This document shows positions 1 to 8,134 of a stretch of 11,231 nt of DNA, piece by piece (position 1 is the first letter of the stretch; every line of letters starts with the position of its first letter). The position numbers and the translations under genes are program-made. Source of the DNA: Verrucomicrobiales bacterium (GTDB lineage Bacteria; Verrucomicrobiota; Verrucomicrobiia; Verrucomicrobiales; DEV007); contig JAKMGR010000294.1 of the NCBI GenBank assembly GCA_022424805.1, forward strand, positions 1 through 11,231. The letters are read 5' to 3'. The notes under the pieces are model-generated. The model made no database searches. It was not told the DNA's origin and saw only the letters and a program-made list of their open reading frames with translations.

Positions 1-2213
1 TGCTGGAAGAGTTGTTGCCGACTGGCCGCCTTCTTGGACTTTCGACACAACACGACTCTGAAGTCGATGTGCCCGGACCGAAGCAGATTCACAAGGTGGG
101 CGTTCTCGGGAACGTGCTTCGCATGATGAAGCAGGACGATGGCGACATCCTCGTTCTCATCCAGGTCGTCGAGCGAATCAAGCTCACCAAGTTCGTGAGT
201 TCCGAGCCGTATCTCCGGGCCGAATTCGAAATTCTGGAGAACAAATTCCCAAAAGACGGAGACGTCTGGAAGGCGACCCTTCGCAATTTGCGCGAGTCGG
301 CGCAGAAGTTCATCGAGACGAATCCCAACATTCCGGACGAAGCAACCCAGGCTCTCAACGGAATCGATTCCCCTTCTATCCTTACGGACTTCCTCGCAAC
401 CAATCTCAGTCTCGACCTCTCGCAAAAGCAATCTCTGCTAGAAGAGACACGCGTATCAAAACGAGCGGATACGGTTCAGCACATCCTCAACAACCAGCTG
501 CACATCGCCGAGCTCCAGCAAAAGCTCCGTGACGATGTCGAAGATGAATTTTCCGACGCCCAACGTCGTGCCTATCTCCGGGAGCAACTGCGGGCAATCC
601 AGCGTGAACTCGGTGAAGGCGATGGCACCGAAGAACAAAGTGAAGACCTGCGCGAGCGCCTTGAAGCAGCCGATTTACCCGAGGAGGTAATGGAAGCGGC
701 CGAGCGCGAATTGAAGCGGCTTGATATCATCCCTGCAGCGAGCCCGGAGCACTCCGTTATCGTCAGCTACCTCGAAACTGTTGCTGAATTGCCGTGGAAC
801 AAACTCAGCGAGGATCACGATGACCTCAGCCTTGCCCAGGAGACACTCGATCGCGATCACTACGGATTGGAAAAGGTGAAAAAACGCCTCATTGAATATC
901 TTGCCGTGAGAAAATTGAACCCAGATGGGCGCGGCCCCATTCTTTGTTTACTGGGTCCTCCCGGAGTGGGCAAAACCAGCCTCGGACAGTCGATTGCCGA
1001 TGCCCTGGGTCGCGAGTTTGCGCGCATCAGCGTTGGCGGCATTCGCGACGAAGCGGAAATTCGTGGCCACCGACGCACCTACATCGGATCCATGCCGGGA
1101 CGACTCATCCACGAAATCCGACGAGTCGGCACGAGAAACCCCGTCATCATGCTGGACGAAGTCGACAAGATCGGAAACGACTTCCGGGGTGATCCTGCAA
1201 GTGCCCTTCTCGAGGTGCTTGATCCGCGGCAGAACCACGAGTTCGTAGATCGCTATCTCGACGTGCCTTTTGACCTCAGCCAAGTAATTTTCATTTCCAC
1301 CGCGAACACCATCTATCCGGTTCCCGCCCCCCTGAGGGACCGCATGGAAGTGATCCATCTTCCCGGCTATACCGAGGAAGAAAAGCTCGAGATCGCAAGC
1401 CGCTACCTCGTGAAACGCCAGCTCAAGGAAAACGGTCTCAAAGTAAAGCAGTGTCGCTGGGGCAGGATCGCACTCCGCAAGGTCATCGAAGATTACACAC
1501 GCGAAGCCGGCGTCCGAAATCTCGAAAGAGAAATCGGCAGCGTCTGCCGCTCCGTTGCCGCAAAAGTCGCACTCCATGCCAAAACGGAGGTCAAGATTAC
1601 GCCCGAATACGTCGAAGAAGTCCTCGGTCCGCCACGCTACGCTCGCGAAACAAAGATGCGAATCAGTCGACCCGGCGTCGTCAACGGACTCGCCTACACC
1701 ACCGTCGGCGGAGAAGTGCTCAATATTGAGGCCCTTCGCTATGCAGGAAACGGGAACATCAAACTGACCGGCCAGATTGGCGACGTCATGAAAGAATCGA
1801 TGCAGGCAGCGTGGAGCCTCGTTCGCAACCGGGCCGAAGATCTCGGAATTGATCACGAAGATTTCAAAAAATACGACATCCACGTCCACGTTCCCGCCGG
1901 CGCCGTTCCCAAAGACGGCCCATCAGCCGGTGCTGCGATGCACACTGCTCTCGCCTCTCTCTTCACCGGAAAGCGCGTCGATAAAGACATTGCCATGACC
2001 GGCGAGATCAACCTGCGCGGCACCGTCCTGCCCATCGGCGGCCTGAAGGAGAAAGCGATCGGCGCCGTTCAAGCCGGCATCAAAACCATTCTCATACCCA
2101 AGATGAACGAAAAAGACGTTCCCGACATTCCGGAGAGCGCGAAGAAGAAGCTGACGATTATTCCGGTGGGCACGGTGGATGAGGTGTTGGAGAAGGTGCT
2201 TAAGAAGCGGTGA
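1..2213 (+). CDS. lon: ATP-dependent Lon protease (5' partial)
   Basis: Lon is a cytoplasmic AAA+ serine protease that unfolds and degrades damaged and short-lived regulatory proteins. The reading frame is open from the first complete codon at position 3, so the true start lies upstream; by comparison with E. coli Lon (784 aa) roughly 40-50 residues are missing. Numbering residues from the TTG codon at position 12, the order is the LON substrate-binding domain (to about residue 190), a coiled-coil linker rich in Glu and Arg, the AAA+ module with Walker A GPPGVGKT at residues 315-322 (bases 954-977) and Walker B LDEVDK at 381-386, then the protease domain. The catalytic dyad is visible as Ser638 in PKDGPSAGAA and Lys681 in GGLKEKA. 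Their spacing of 43 equals that of Ser679 and Lys722 in E. coli. The gene ends in TGA and is convergent with recJ. No strong intrinsic terminator follows it. All key residues are present, so it should be functional. Confidence 0.97.
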   Translation, partial: LEELLPTGRLLGLSTQHDSEVDVPGPKQIHKVGVLGNVLRMMKQDDGDILVLIQVVERIKLTKFVSSEPYLRAEFEILENKFPKDGDVWKATLRNLRESAQKFIETNPNIPDEATQALNGIDSPSILTDFLATNLSLDLSQKQSLLEETRVSKRADTVQHILNNQLHIAELQQKLRDDVEDEFSDAQRRAYLREQLRAIQRELGEGDGTEEQSEDLRERLEAADLPEEVMEAAERELKRLDIIPAASPEHSVIVSYLETVAELPWNKLSEDHDDLSLAQETLDRDHYGLEKVKKRLIEYLAVRKLNPDGRGPILCLLGPPGVGKTSLGQSIADALGREFARISVGGIRDEAEIRGHRRTYIGSMPGRLIHEIRRVGTRNPVIMLDEVDKIGNDFRGDPASALLEVLDPRQNHEFVDRYLDVPFDLSQVIFISTANTIYPVPAPLRDRMEVIHLPGYTEEEKLEIASRYLVKRQLKENGLKVKQCRWGRIALRKVIEDYTREAGVRNLEREIGSVCRSVAAKVALHAKTEVKITPEYVEEVLGPPRYARETKMRISRPGVVNGLAYTTVGGEVLNIEALRYAGNGNIKLTGQIGDVMKESMQAAWSLVRNRAEDLGIDHEDFKKYDIHVHVPAGAVPKDGPSAGAAMHTALASLFTGKRVDKDIAMTGEINLRGTVLPIGGLKEKAIGAVQAGIKTILIPKMNEKDVPDIPESAKKKLTIIPVGTVDEVLEKVLKKR

Positions 2214-2622
2214 ACCCACTGGATTACCAATCTGTGAATTCCCTTGTTCGAACGTGATGGTTTTCCGGGTCCACGATATGCGGTTTCGCAAAATCCAGCG
2301 AAGGCTTAACACTACCGTGGTTACCGATTTCACGGCCAGAATCTGTGCTCATAAACTTAGCATTGGGTATGACTCCTGCCCGCTCAATGTCCGATCGGTC
2401 AGCATCCCAACAGGTTCCGATCGTCGCATCATCATGGTGAAGCCCGCCTGTGTGCCAAGTGCAGGCGCAGACGAGCAAGTCCGATTCGCGAGAATACATG
2501 CGTTTCGCTCCACTCGCAGCCAATGATCGGGACCATGAATAGTGTGCCCGCTCCGGTTGTTGGGAGCATTGATTACCAACTTCCAGAGCTTCTCAAAATC
2601 AATCGCAATTCCTTGACCAACC
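2214..2622. other. Intergenic region between convergent lon and recJ, no gene recognised
   Basis: This is 409 bp without a convincing gene. Open frames of up to about 115 codons exist on both strands, but they overlap one another, resemble no family I know and start without ribosome-binding sites. A convergent gap should hold the 3' ends of both transcripts, yet I see no hairpin followed by a T-tract on either strand. Only small stem-loops are visible: CCGTG/CACGG at 2315-2335, CGATCGG/CCGATCG at 2392-2423 around an 18-nt loop, GCCTG/CAGGC near 2447-2467, and GCTCC/GGAGC at 2550-2567. The last lies downstream of recJ on the minus strand and could contribute to ending that transcript, but no T-tract follows. 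The region may be a decayed gene or simple spacer. Confidence 0.6.
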
Positions 2623-4320
2623 TCACCCAGCCCTCCGCACCGCCTGCACGACCATATTCAGTTTCACCATACCGCGCCATTCGTTGCGGTCGATCGTGAA
2701 CGCGATGTCCCAGGGGGGATCTGGCAGATCGAGGCCGGCGGAGTTGAAGTAAATCCCCTCCTGCTCGCAACCTTCTTGAAGAAACCAGAATTTGAGGTGC
2801 TTGTTTTTGATAACTCGTGGTTTGCCGCTGATCTCGATCCCAGATGACATGAAGAGCGGCTGAGGGTTCCCGGCTCCGAAGGGACGGAGCAGTTCGTAGC
2901 TTTCGAGAAGCTCGAGCGATAGCTGGGAAAATGGGATCTCGGCATCGATGCAGAGTTTTGGCGTCAGCGTGTCGCCCTCGATTTGATCCTGTACATCCCG
3001 GATGAATGACTCACGAAAAGCATCGAGATTTTCTTCACGAACGCTCACCCCCGCTGCCATCTCGTGTCCGCCGCCCGCTTCAATCACTTCGTTCGATGCT
3101 TCGAGGGCGCGGACGAGCGAGACGCCTTCGATGCTTCGTCCACTTCCCTTACCCAATCCGTTTTCGTCGATCCCGACGATGAAGGTGGGGCGATGATACC
3201 GTTTCGAGATTCGTGATGCGACGATGCCGACCACTCCCGGATGCCATCCGCGCGCACCAACGACGATTCCATGCTCGCGCTGCTCGGGCGTGAGATCTTC
3301 GATCATTTTCTCGGCTTCCTCCCGCGTCCGAAGCTCCAGTTCCTGCCGATCCCGATTCTGCTGATCGAGGGACTCGGCAAGGGTACGCGACTCTCCTGGA
3401 TCCTGACAAAGTAATAGGTCAAGCGAGGTCGCCGCAGTATCGAGGCGTCCGGCAGCATTCAATCGGGGGCCGAGCTTGAATCCCACATCATTGGATCGTG
3501 CCGGCGATTTCACACCGGCGATTTCCTTGAGGGCTTTTATCCCCGGATGAATCGTGTGATCGAGCTGAGCCAATCCGCGACGGGCAAATATTCGATTCTC
3601 CTCCTCGAGCGGGACAATATCAGCGATAGTCCCGAGCGCGACCAGATCCATGTAATCCTTGAGATCGAACTCGGAGAGCGGTCGCGTCTTCAACAGAGCG
3701 TGAGCGATTTTGAATACCACTCCGGCGGTGCAGAGGTAGTGGAAGTCGTCGCCCAGCTTGGGGTTCACCAGTGAAACGCACTCCGCCGTTCCTTCGGAAG
3801 ATGGTTCGTGGTGATCGAGGATGATGAGATCGATTCCGCGCTCCTTCAGCGTCTGTGCCTCATCCCGAGAGTTGGTGCCGCAATCTCCGGCAATTAAGAG
3901 AGCGGGATCAAATTCGAAAATCGCATTCTCAATTCCCTTCTGGCTAAGCCCGTATCCCTCTTCGAGACGCGTAGGAACGAAGCGTTTTGTTTCAATCCCG
4001 TAGGCGGAAAGAATCGAATCAAGCAAAGCAATCGAACTGACGCCATCGACATCGTAATCCCCAAAAAGAACGACGCGTTCCCCGTCATCTGCAGCCTGGA
4101 GGATTCGCTCGCCCGCTTTGGTCACCCCGGGCAGAGAAAACGGATTCCCAAGATCACTGAGGCGCGGATAGAAAAATTTCTCGAGCGTTTCGTGCTCTAC
4201 AAACCCACGCTGCATTGCCAGACCAACGACAACGGGAGACAGCGACAGATCCTCTGCAAATTGCTGGATGAGATCCGGGGCCGGCGAAGGAGCCACAATC
4301 CATTTCTGTCGTTTAGGCAT
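2623..4320 (-). CDS. recJ: Single-stranded-DNA-specific exonuclease RecJ
   Basis: RecJ degrades single-stranded DNA 5' to 3' in the cytoplasm during RecF-pathway recombination, mismatch repair and base-excision repair. It belongs to the DHH phosphoesterase superfamily. From the chosen ATG (bases 4318-4320) the protein has 565 residues, close to E. coli RecJ at 577. Visible motifs in order are DYDVDG at residues 88-93 (motif I), the GDCGTNS segment near 145-151, LDHHEPSS with the DHH triplet at 169-171, and the DHHA1 motif GGGH at 416-419 followed by EMAAG. These supply the metal ligands and substrate contacts of the family. The frame stays open to a GTG at 4411-4413, which would add 31 residues with a hydrophobic stretch. 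I prefer the internal ATG because it gives MPKRQKW..., a normal RecJ beginning, and because a cytoplasmic nuclease should not carry a membrane-like leader. Neither start has a clear Shine-Dalgarno sequence. The gene is convergent with lon and stands apart from the sulfatase. Confidence 0.96.
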   Translation of the reverse strand: MPKRQKWIVAPSPAPDLIQQFAEDLSLSPVVVGLAMQRGFVEHETLEKFFYPRLSDLGNPFSLPGVTKAGERILQAADDGERVVLFGDYDVDGVSSIALLDSILSAYGIETKRFVPTRLEEGYGLSQKGIENAIFEFDPALLIAGDCGTNSRDEAQTLKERGIDLIILDHHEPSSEGTAECVSLVNPKLGDDFHYLCTAGVVFKIAHALLKTRPLSEFDLKDYMDLVALGTIADIVPLEEENRIFARRGLAQLDHTIHPGIKALKEIAGVKSPARSNDVGFKLGPRLNAAGRLDTAATSLDLLLCQDPGESRTLAESLDQQNRDRQELELRTREEAEKMIEDLTPEQREHGIVVGARGWHPGVVGIVASRISKRYHRPTFIVGIDENGLGKGSGRSIEGVSLVRALEASNEVIEAGGGHEMAAGVSVREENLDAFRESFIRDVQDQIEGDTLTPKLCIDAEIPFSQLSLELLESYELLRPFGAGNPQPLFMSSGIEISGKPRVIKNKHLKFWFLQEGCEQEGIYFNSAGLDLPDPPWDIAFTIDRNEWRGMVKLNMVVQAVRRAG

Positions 4321-4542
4321 TGGTTGGGAACCGTAGGGAATTTGGGGAAGGTGTAAAGGATTCCAGACCAGAAACCGCACGATTGTGAAAAAAAGTCGAA
4401 TTTTCTCAATCACGACAGACCACTCGTCGATTCCCTAATTGAACCGCGTGGAGAGTGACATTTTCAAACTCCGCAAGGAAACCGCAATCAATCAGGGGAA
4501 TCCGAAAAAGAAGCGCAGCCAAAAGCGCCTCTTTCGAGAAAG

Positions 4543-4590
4543 CAGCCGGCCAGGGTCACCGAATCAGGTTGCCTGTCCGGCTGTTTTTTT
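4543..4590 (+). terminator. Strong rho-independent terminator, T-tract on the + strand
   Basis: The stem is CAGCCGG (4543-4549) paired with CCGGCTG (4577-4583), one C/T mismatch, then CAGG (4551-4554) paired with CCTG (4572-4575). A further small stem, ACC with GGT, sits inside the loop. Seven T residues follow at 4584-4590. Read on the + strand this is a textbook intrinsic terminator. Read on the minus strand, as the sulfatase mRNA would be, the hairpin is followed only by CTTTCTC, a weaker run, so it may work in both directions with the stronger activity on +. Both flanking genes are on the minus strand, so the preferred orientation has no obvious client. Confidence 0.8.
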
Positions 4591-4604
4591 GCGGAACCCT
4601 GTAG

Positions 4605-4624
4605 CGGAAGATGGAAATCTTCCG
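4605..4624 (-). terminator. Perfect stem-loop downstream of the sulfatase gene
   Basis: CGGAAGAT (4605-4612) pairs perfectly with ATCTTCCG (4617-4624) around a 4-nt loop GGAA, forming an 8-bp stem. It lies about 80 nt after the sulfatase stop codon. It has no T-tract on either strand, so it is more likely an mRNA 3'-end stabilising or processing hairpin than a terminator on its own. Together with the larger hairpin at 4543-4590 it may form the 3' end of the sulfatase transcript. Confidence 0.4.
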
Positions 4625-4704
4625 AAACGAACGCCCTGAGATCATACACTCGCTCTGCATCAGCTGGAACTTTTCCAAGTTCCCCAACTTCGCTTGCAAA
4701 AGCC

Positions 4705-7278
4705 CTACTCTTCTTTCTTCGGGGGCGGGTCCGCAGAAAAACTCCCCGCCTTCGGTGTAAAATCCCATGGCTGGGTTGTCTCTCCGAGCTTTTCGAGAAA
4801 AGCACCGGATGAAAATGCGAGAAAGAAATTTTGATCTCCCGGGGCGTTTCTTGTGATTCGATACACCCTCTTCAGGAAGGGAAGCATGGGTCGCGCTTTT
4901 TCTCCCAACAACTCAAAGGAACGACAGGCTCGCAAAGCTGTCCACCAGTCCGGGTTCTCCAATTCCCGCCCGAGAACCCGCAAAGCTGCCATACGATGCT
5001 CTTCCGAAGCTTCGGCCATCCAGAATGCCATCTCGATTCTCACTGCTGGCGAGATATCGTCCATCGTATCGAAGAGTTCTTCCAACAGTCCGGCATCATT
5101 GGGGGCGAGATTTCGCAATCCGATCACGGCCCAGAATCGCACGTAGTCTTCGCCGGAATCGAGGGCTTCTATCAATTGCTCTTTTGTTCCCAGCCCGACC
5201 AGGTCAGCTGCGTCCCACGCCGCCTCCAGGTCAGGTTGGTGATCGGACTTCCCTTCCATGATCGATCGCATCGGCTCCCTTTCCTCGTCGAGAAAATTGG
5301 CCATGACAGTTTCCGGGATGACTCCCAGGTCGAGGATCTTCATCCGCTTCTTGCGAAACAATTCGCGATGCCGGTCGATCTCTTTCTGGGTTTCGTCAGG
5401 CACATCGCCTACCGCGAGATTTTTCACATTCTGTGGATCTGCCTCCACATCATAAAATTCTTCGGGCGGTCGAGTTGGACCCGCGTAGTGACGTTGCGCG
5501 TCGGTCATTTTCTCTCCGTTTTCCGCAGCGTGTTTTGTGATGTCGCGACGGATCTCTCCGAGATCAGAAAAGACACTGGGAGGATTCCATGACAGATGCG
5601 GATAGTAGTTTCGGATGTATAGATATTCCTTCGTCCTAACCGAGCGGGATGCGTCAAAAACCTCATCGACCCGATCGCGGAATCCGTAGACGAACTCCGG
5701 CTCTTCCACTGTGTCTTCGCCGAGAAAAACGTCGCCCTGCATGTAATCGGGAACATCAAGACCCAACATCGAAAGCACTGTTTTCGGATAGTCGACGAAG
5801 GTGACAAGCCTATCCACGGTCTCGCCCGGCTTTGCTGGTGCGAGGTGCTTCCACTTTTCTGGGAAACGGATTATCAATGGTACGTGCATCCCCGAGTCGT
5901 GGAGCAGGCGCTTGTGCCGCGGCATTCCCGAGCCGTGATCGGAGTAGAAGAAAACGATCGTATTCTCGGCGAGTCCATCCTCTTCCAACTGTTCGAGAAG
6001 ATGTCCGACCTGCTTGTCCATCACAGTCACGCAGTCGTAAAAACGTGCGACGGTTTTGCGAACGGTTTCGGTGTCCGGATAATAGGGAGGAATGGGCGCT
6101 TTGTCAGGGTTGTGAAGCTCTTTGGCTGACAGATCGGACTGCACGTGCTCTTGAAATGCCTCGTAGGGCCAGACCATCGTCCGCGACTGATGCGAAACCA
6201 TGTGGTTAAAGACGGAAAAGAATGCCTGCCCGTCTTTTCGTCCCTCCGATTGCCAGTGGGCGGTCGCACTGCTTTCATCCCAGGACTCCTCGATGAGCCG
6301 CTGCGCGTGAATCGTGTTGTAGTCTGTCTTTACATTGTTTGTCGTGAAGTATCCTGACTCGCGAAGATAAGAAGGGAAGCCTTTGACCTCGCCAGGCAAA
6401 GGAAAGCCGGACCGCATCTGGCTTGTCCCAAGGCTTGGTGCCCACATCCCGGTAATCAGTGTCGAGCGAGAAGGAGAGCAAACCGGCGCTGCCGAAAAAG
6501 CATTGGTGTAGCGCACTGACTCCTTCGCAAAAGCGTCGAGATTGGGCGTTGTCGCATACTCGTCGCCATAGCACCCAAGCGTCGGGCTCATGTCCTCGGC
6601 AGTGATCCAGAGAATATTGGGTCGCTCAGAGTTGCTGGCGGCAGGACTCGGTGACGGAAGCTCCCTCGCCCGGACATTTCGGAATTTTACGGTGCCGCCT
6701 TTGCCATGATGCTGAATGCCAAAGTATCCTTTCAGCGACTGCGAATCCTCGATTTTAGAAATGGCTTTCCCATTCACAAAGGTCTCGATTTTTGGACCCT
6801 GACAGACCACCCGATAGTTGTTCCACTCCCCATCCTTGATAATGCCCTCTATCGACTGCGAAAAGGCCGATTGTTCTTCTTTCTTCGGATAAAGCCAACC
6901 ACCCATGCCAATTCCATAGACACCACCGTTCTGCCCAGGTGAGGGAGCTTCCACTTCGCACTGGTATCCCTTCGGCTTACCCTCTTCGCCAACAAGTCGA
7001 AAAGCGAGGCCGGAGTTGAGCTTTTTCTCAGCCGCATCGGCCGGGAGCATGATCTCGGCGGTCAGTTCGAAGTCACCCATCTCGACATCGGAAACGACCC
7101 AGACATTGTTCGTGGCGAGAAGATGGACGACGCCGTCCTTCACTTCGAAAGTTTCCACGTCGTCCCGAGGCGCCCAGCCATCTGTGGAGCCACCCCCGAA
7201 AAAATCGACCCAACCATCATCAGCGGAAAGGGGAAAGACAGAAGCCAGTATAAGCGACGCAAGAAGCAGGGGTTTCAT
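4705..7278 (-). CDS. Secreted DUF1080-sulfatase-helical repeat fusion protein
   Basis: This is an 857-residue exported enzyme predicted to hydrolyse sulfate esters or N-sulfates, probably on a glycan. Domain order: signal peptide at residues 1-19 (MKPLLLASLILA..., likely cut after LSA); a DUF1080/3-keto-disaccharide hydrolase LamG-like domain at about 22-206 (NSGLAFR, GIQHHGKGGTVKFRNV); a Ser/Pro linker at about 208-218; a type I sulfatase domain from about 220; and a C-terminal helical region from about 700 that looks like HEAT-type repeats. The sulfatase signature CSPSR begins at Cys267, the residue converted to formylglycine. Predicted metal ligands include the Asp in TAEDMSP (D229) and D447-H448 in SDHG, with K456 nearby. 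The style of the NILWITAEDMSP segment resembles heparan N-sulfatase-like families, but the substrate cannot be read from sequence. The ATG at 7276-7278 was chosen because it opens the signal peptide; an in-frame extension to 7368 would bury it. No formylglycine-generating enzyme is encoded nearby, so maturation must depend on a gene elsewhere. Confidence 0.92.
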   Translation of the reverse strand: MKPLLLASLILASVFPLSADDGWVDFFGGGSTDGWAPRDDVETFEVKDGVVHLLATNNVWVVSDVEMGDFELTAEIMLPADAAEKKLNSGLAFRLVGEEGKPKGYQCEVEAPSPGQNGGVYGIGMGGWLYPKKEEQSAFSQSIEGIIKDGEWNNYRVVCQGPKIETFVNGKAISKIEDSQSLKGYFGIQHHGKGGTVKFRNVRARELPSPSPAASNSERPNILWITAEDMSPTLGCYGDEYATTPNLDAFAKESVRYTNAFSAAPVCSPSRSTLITGMWAPSLGTSQMRSGFPLPGEVKGFPSYLRESGYFTTNNVKTDYNTIHAQRLIEESWDESSATAHWQSEGRKDGQAFFSVFNHMVSHQSRTMVWPYEAFQEHVQSDLSAKELHNPDKAPIPPYYPDTETVRKTVARFYDCVTVMDKQVGHLLEQLEEDGLAENTIVFFYSDHGSGMPRHKRLLHDSGMHVPLIIRFPEKWKHLAPAKPGETVDRLVTFVDYPKTVLSMLGLDVPDYMQGDVFLGEDTVEEPEFVYGFRDRVDEVFDASRSVRTKEYLYIRNYYPHLSWNPPSVFSDLGEIRRDITKHAAENGEKMTDAQRHYAGPTRPPEEFYDVEADPQNVKNLAVGDVPDETQKEIDRHRELFRKKRMKILDLGVIPETVMANFLDEEREPMRSIMEGKSDHQPDLEAAWDAADLVGLGTKEQLIEALDSGEDYVRFWAVIGLRNLAPNDAGLLEELFDTMDDISPAVRIEMAFWMAEASEEHRMAALRVLGRELENPDWWTALRACRSFELLGEKARPMLPFLKRVYRITRNAPGDQNFFLAFSSGAFLEKLGETTQPWDFTPKAGSFSADPPPKKEE

Positions 7279-7344
7279 GATAGCTACGGTAGCGAATCGA
7301 AAAGGGAAGCAAAGGCGAATCTGCCTGCTGATTGCGTATGATCG

Positions 7345-7400
7345 AACAGGGTCAGGTAATCGACCCAACAGGATCAGGGGTGCCCGTCAACAGGGTTTGT
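7345..7400. repeat. Three direct repeats at a 22-bp period upstream of the sulfatase gene
   Basis: AACAGGGTCAGG (7345-7356) and AACAGGATCAGG (7367-7378) match at 11 of 12 bases, and a third copy, AACAGGGTTTGT (7389-7400), keeps the first 8. The starts are exactly 22 bp apart, two helical turns, so all copies face the same side of the DNA. On the minus strand, the sulfatase coding strand, the core reads CCTGAYCCTGTT, and the array lies about 67-122 bp before its start codon. This is the arrangement expected of an activator or repressor binding to tandem sites. The regulator is unknown. A 5-bp inverted repeat GGGTC/GACCC (7349-7366) overlaps the first copy. Confidence 0.4.
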
Positions 7401-7435
7401 TTTCCGCGCGGCGGCCGGGATCTTGGATCTCTGAT

Positions 7436-8131
7436 CTACCCCAGCTTCCACTCCTGCAGGACAAAACGGGAATCGAATTTTCCACCGGCGTGTTTTTTAC
7501 AGCATACGAAGCAGGCCACTTTTCTTGTCAACCTGCGCACACGTTTGACCTCTGTCTCGCAGACAGGACATACGTACGCGTATTTTCGCTTTTGTCGTCT
7601 TGGCTGAAAATTCAGATCGTGACAACGATCTTCTCCGTGAATTCCGAGATCTGCGCAGGCCATTCTCCATTCCGGGCCATGGGGCTGAATCCGCTTCCCC
7701 TTGTTGCGGCCGAAGGAGACGAGATGCGCCATCTCGTGAAGAAAAGTCTGCCGAATCTCCTGATCCCGCCGCTCCTCGGGCAGTGTCTGAAGTTTTGGAT
7801 TCAGCTCGATTCTACCCGTCTGGTAAAAGGCACGACCTGCGGCAGTTCGCATCCGCTTGTTCCAGACCACCTCGACTGACTTGGCCAATTCATCGAGCCC
7901 GAGACGCTGGGCATGCTCGGCTGCCTGACTAGTGAGATCCTTGTCAAAACCGACCGTGACCCATACGCAGCCCTCTGGTGGATCTTCCGATTGCTCGGCA
8001 TTGCGTGCGTGATGAGCGGGAGTAGGTGTAGGTGGCTCGGCTGGCTCTTCGCTCGTTCCGGCACTCCCCCCCTCTGACTCATGAGACGAAGGAAAGTCGC
8101 TATTGCCGAAAAGCTCGAGCTGCTCTGCCAT
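7436..8131 (-). CDS. SprT-like zinc metalloprotease-family protein
   Basis: The protein has 231 residues and belongs to the SprT-like family, whose eukaryotic members (SPRTN/Spartan) cleave DNA-protein crosslinks; most bacterial members are uncharacterised. The zinc-protease motif HEMAH is at residues 132-136, with His151 in HGPEW as the probable third ligand. A C-terminal zinc ribbon follows, with CPVC at 188-191 and CFVCC at 207-211. Residues about 11-52 are acidic and rich in Ser, Pro and Glu, likely a disordered tail not typical of the short E. coli SprT. The protein is cytoplasmic by appearance, with no signal peptide. The ATG at 8129-8131 begins 3 nt after the cysE stop codon, so the two genes are almost certainly one transcript with coupled translation. 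The only ribosome-site-like sequence is a purine run (GGAAAAAGAG) at the end of cysE. The family is clear; proteolytic activity is inferred. Confidence 0.88.
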   Translation of the reverse strand: MAEQLELFGNSDFPSSHESEGGSAGTSEEPAEPPTPTPAHHARNAEQSEDPPEGCVWVTVGFDKDLTSQAAEHAQRLGLDELAKSVEVVWNKRMRTAAGRAFYQTGRIELNPKLQTLPEERRDQEIRQTFLHEMAHLVSFGRNKGKRIQPHGPEWRMACADLGIHGEDRCHDLNFQPRRQKRKYAYVCPVCETEVKRVRRLTRKVACFVCCKKHAGGKFDSRFVLQEWKLG

Positions 8132-8134
8132 GAT

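Larger units (their letters stand above)
4321..4704. other. Intergenic region between recJ and the sulfatase gene
   Basis: This 384-bp stretch holds the 5' flank of recJ and the 3' flank of the sulfatase gene. The part at 4321-4413 is in frame with recJ and would be coding if the GTG start were used. The rest contains two stem-loops, listed separately, and no supported gene. A 66-codon + strand frame starting with TTG at 4439 runs through the terminator hairpin and has no ribosome-binding site, so it is not called. Confidence 0.6.

Noticed and set aside
948..1889. Open frame of 313 codons on the minus strand inside lon
   Set aside because: It lies wholly antisense to a gene with all catalytic motifs and shows no family resemblance; long antisense frames are common in moderately GC-rich genes.
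4831..5592. Open frame of 253 codons on the + strand inside the sulfatase gene
   Set aside because: Antisense to the sulfatase and helical-repeat coding region, with no recognisable domain; a mirror frame.
7321..7435. CRISPR-like array suggested by the evenly spaced repeats
   Set aside because: Only three short repeats of 8-12 bp with spacers of about 10 bp, far below the size of CRISPR repeats and spacers, and no cas gene.
7016..7879. Open frame of 287 codons on the + strand spanning the sulfatase start, the intergenic gap and the SprT-like gene
   Set aside because: It crosses two real genes and their control region antisense and has no domain signature.
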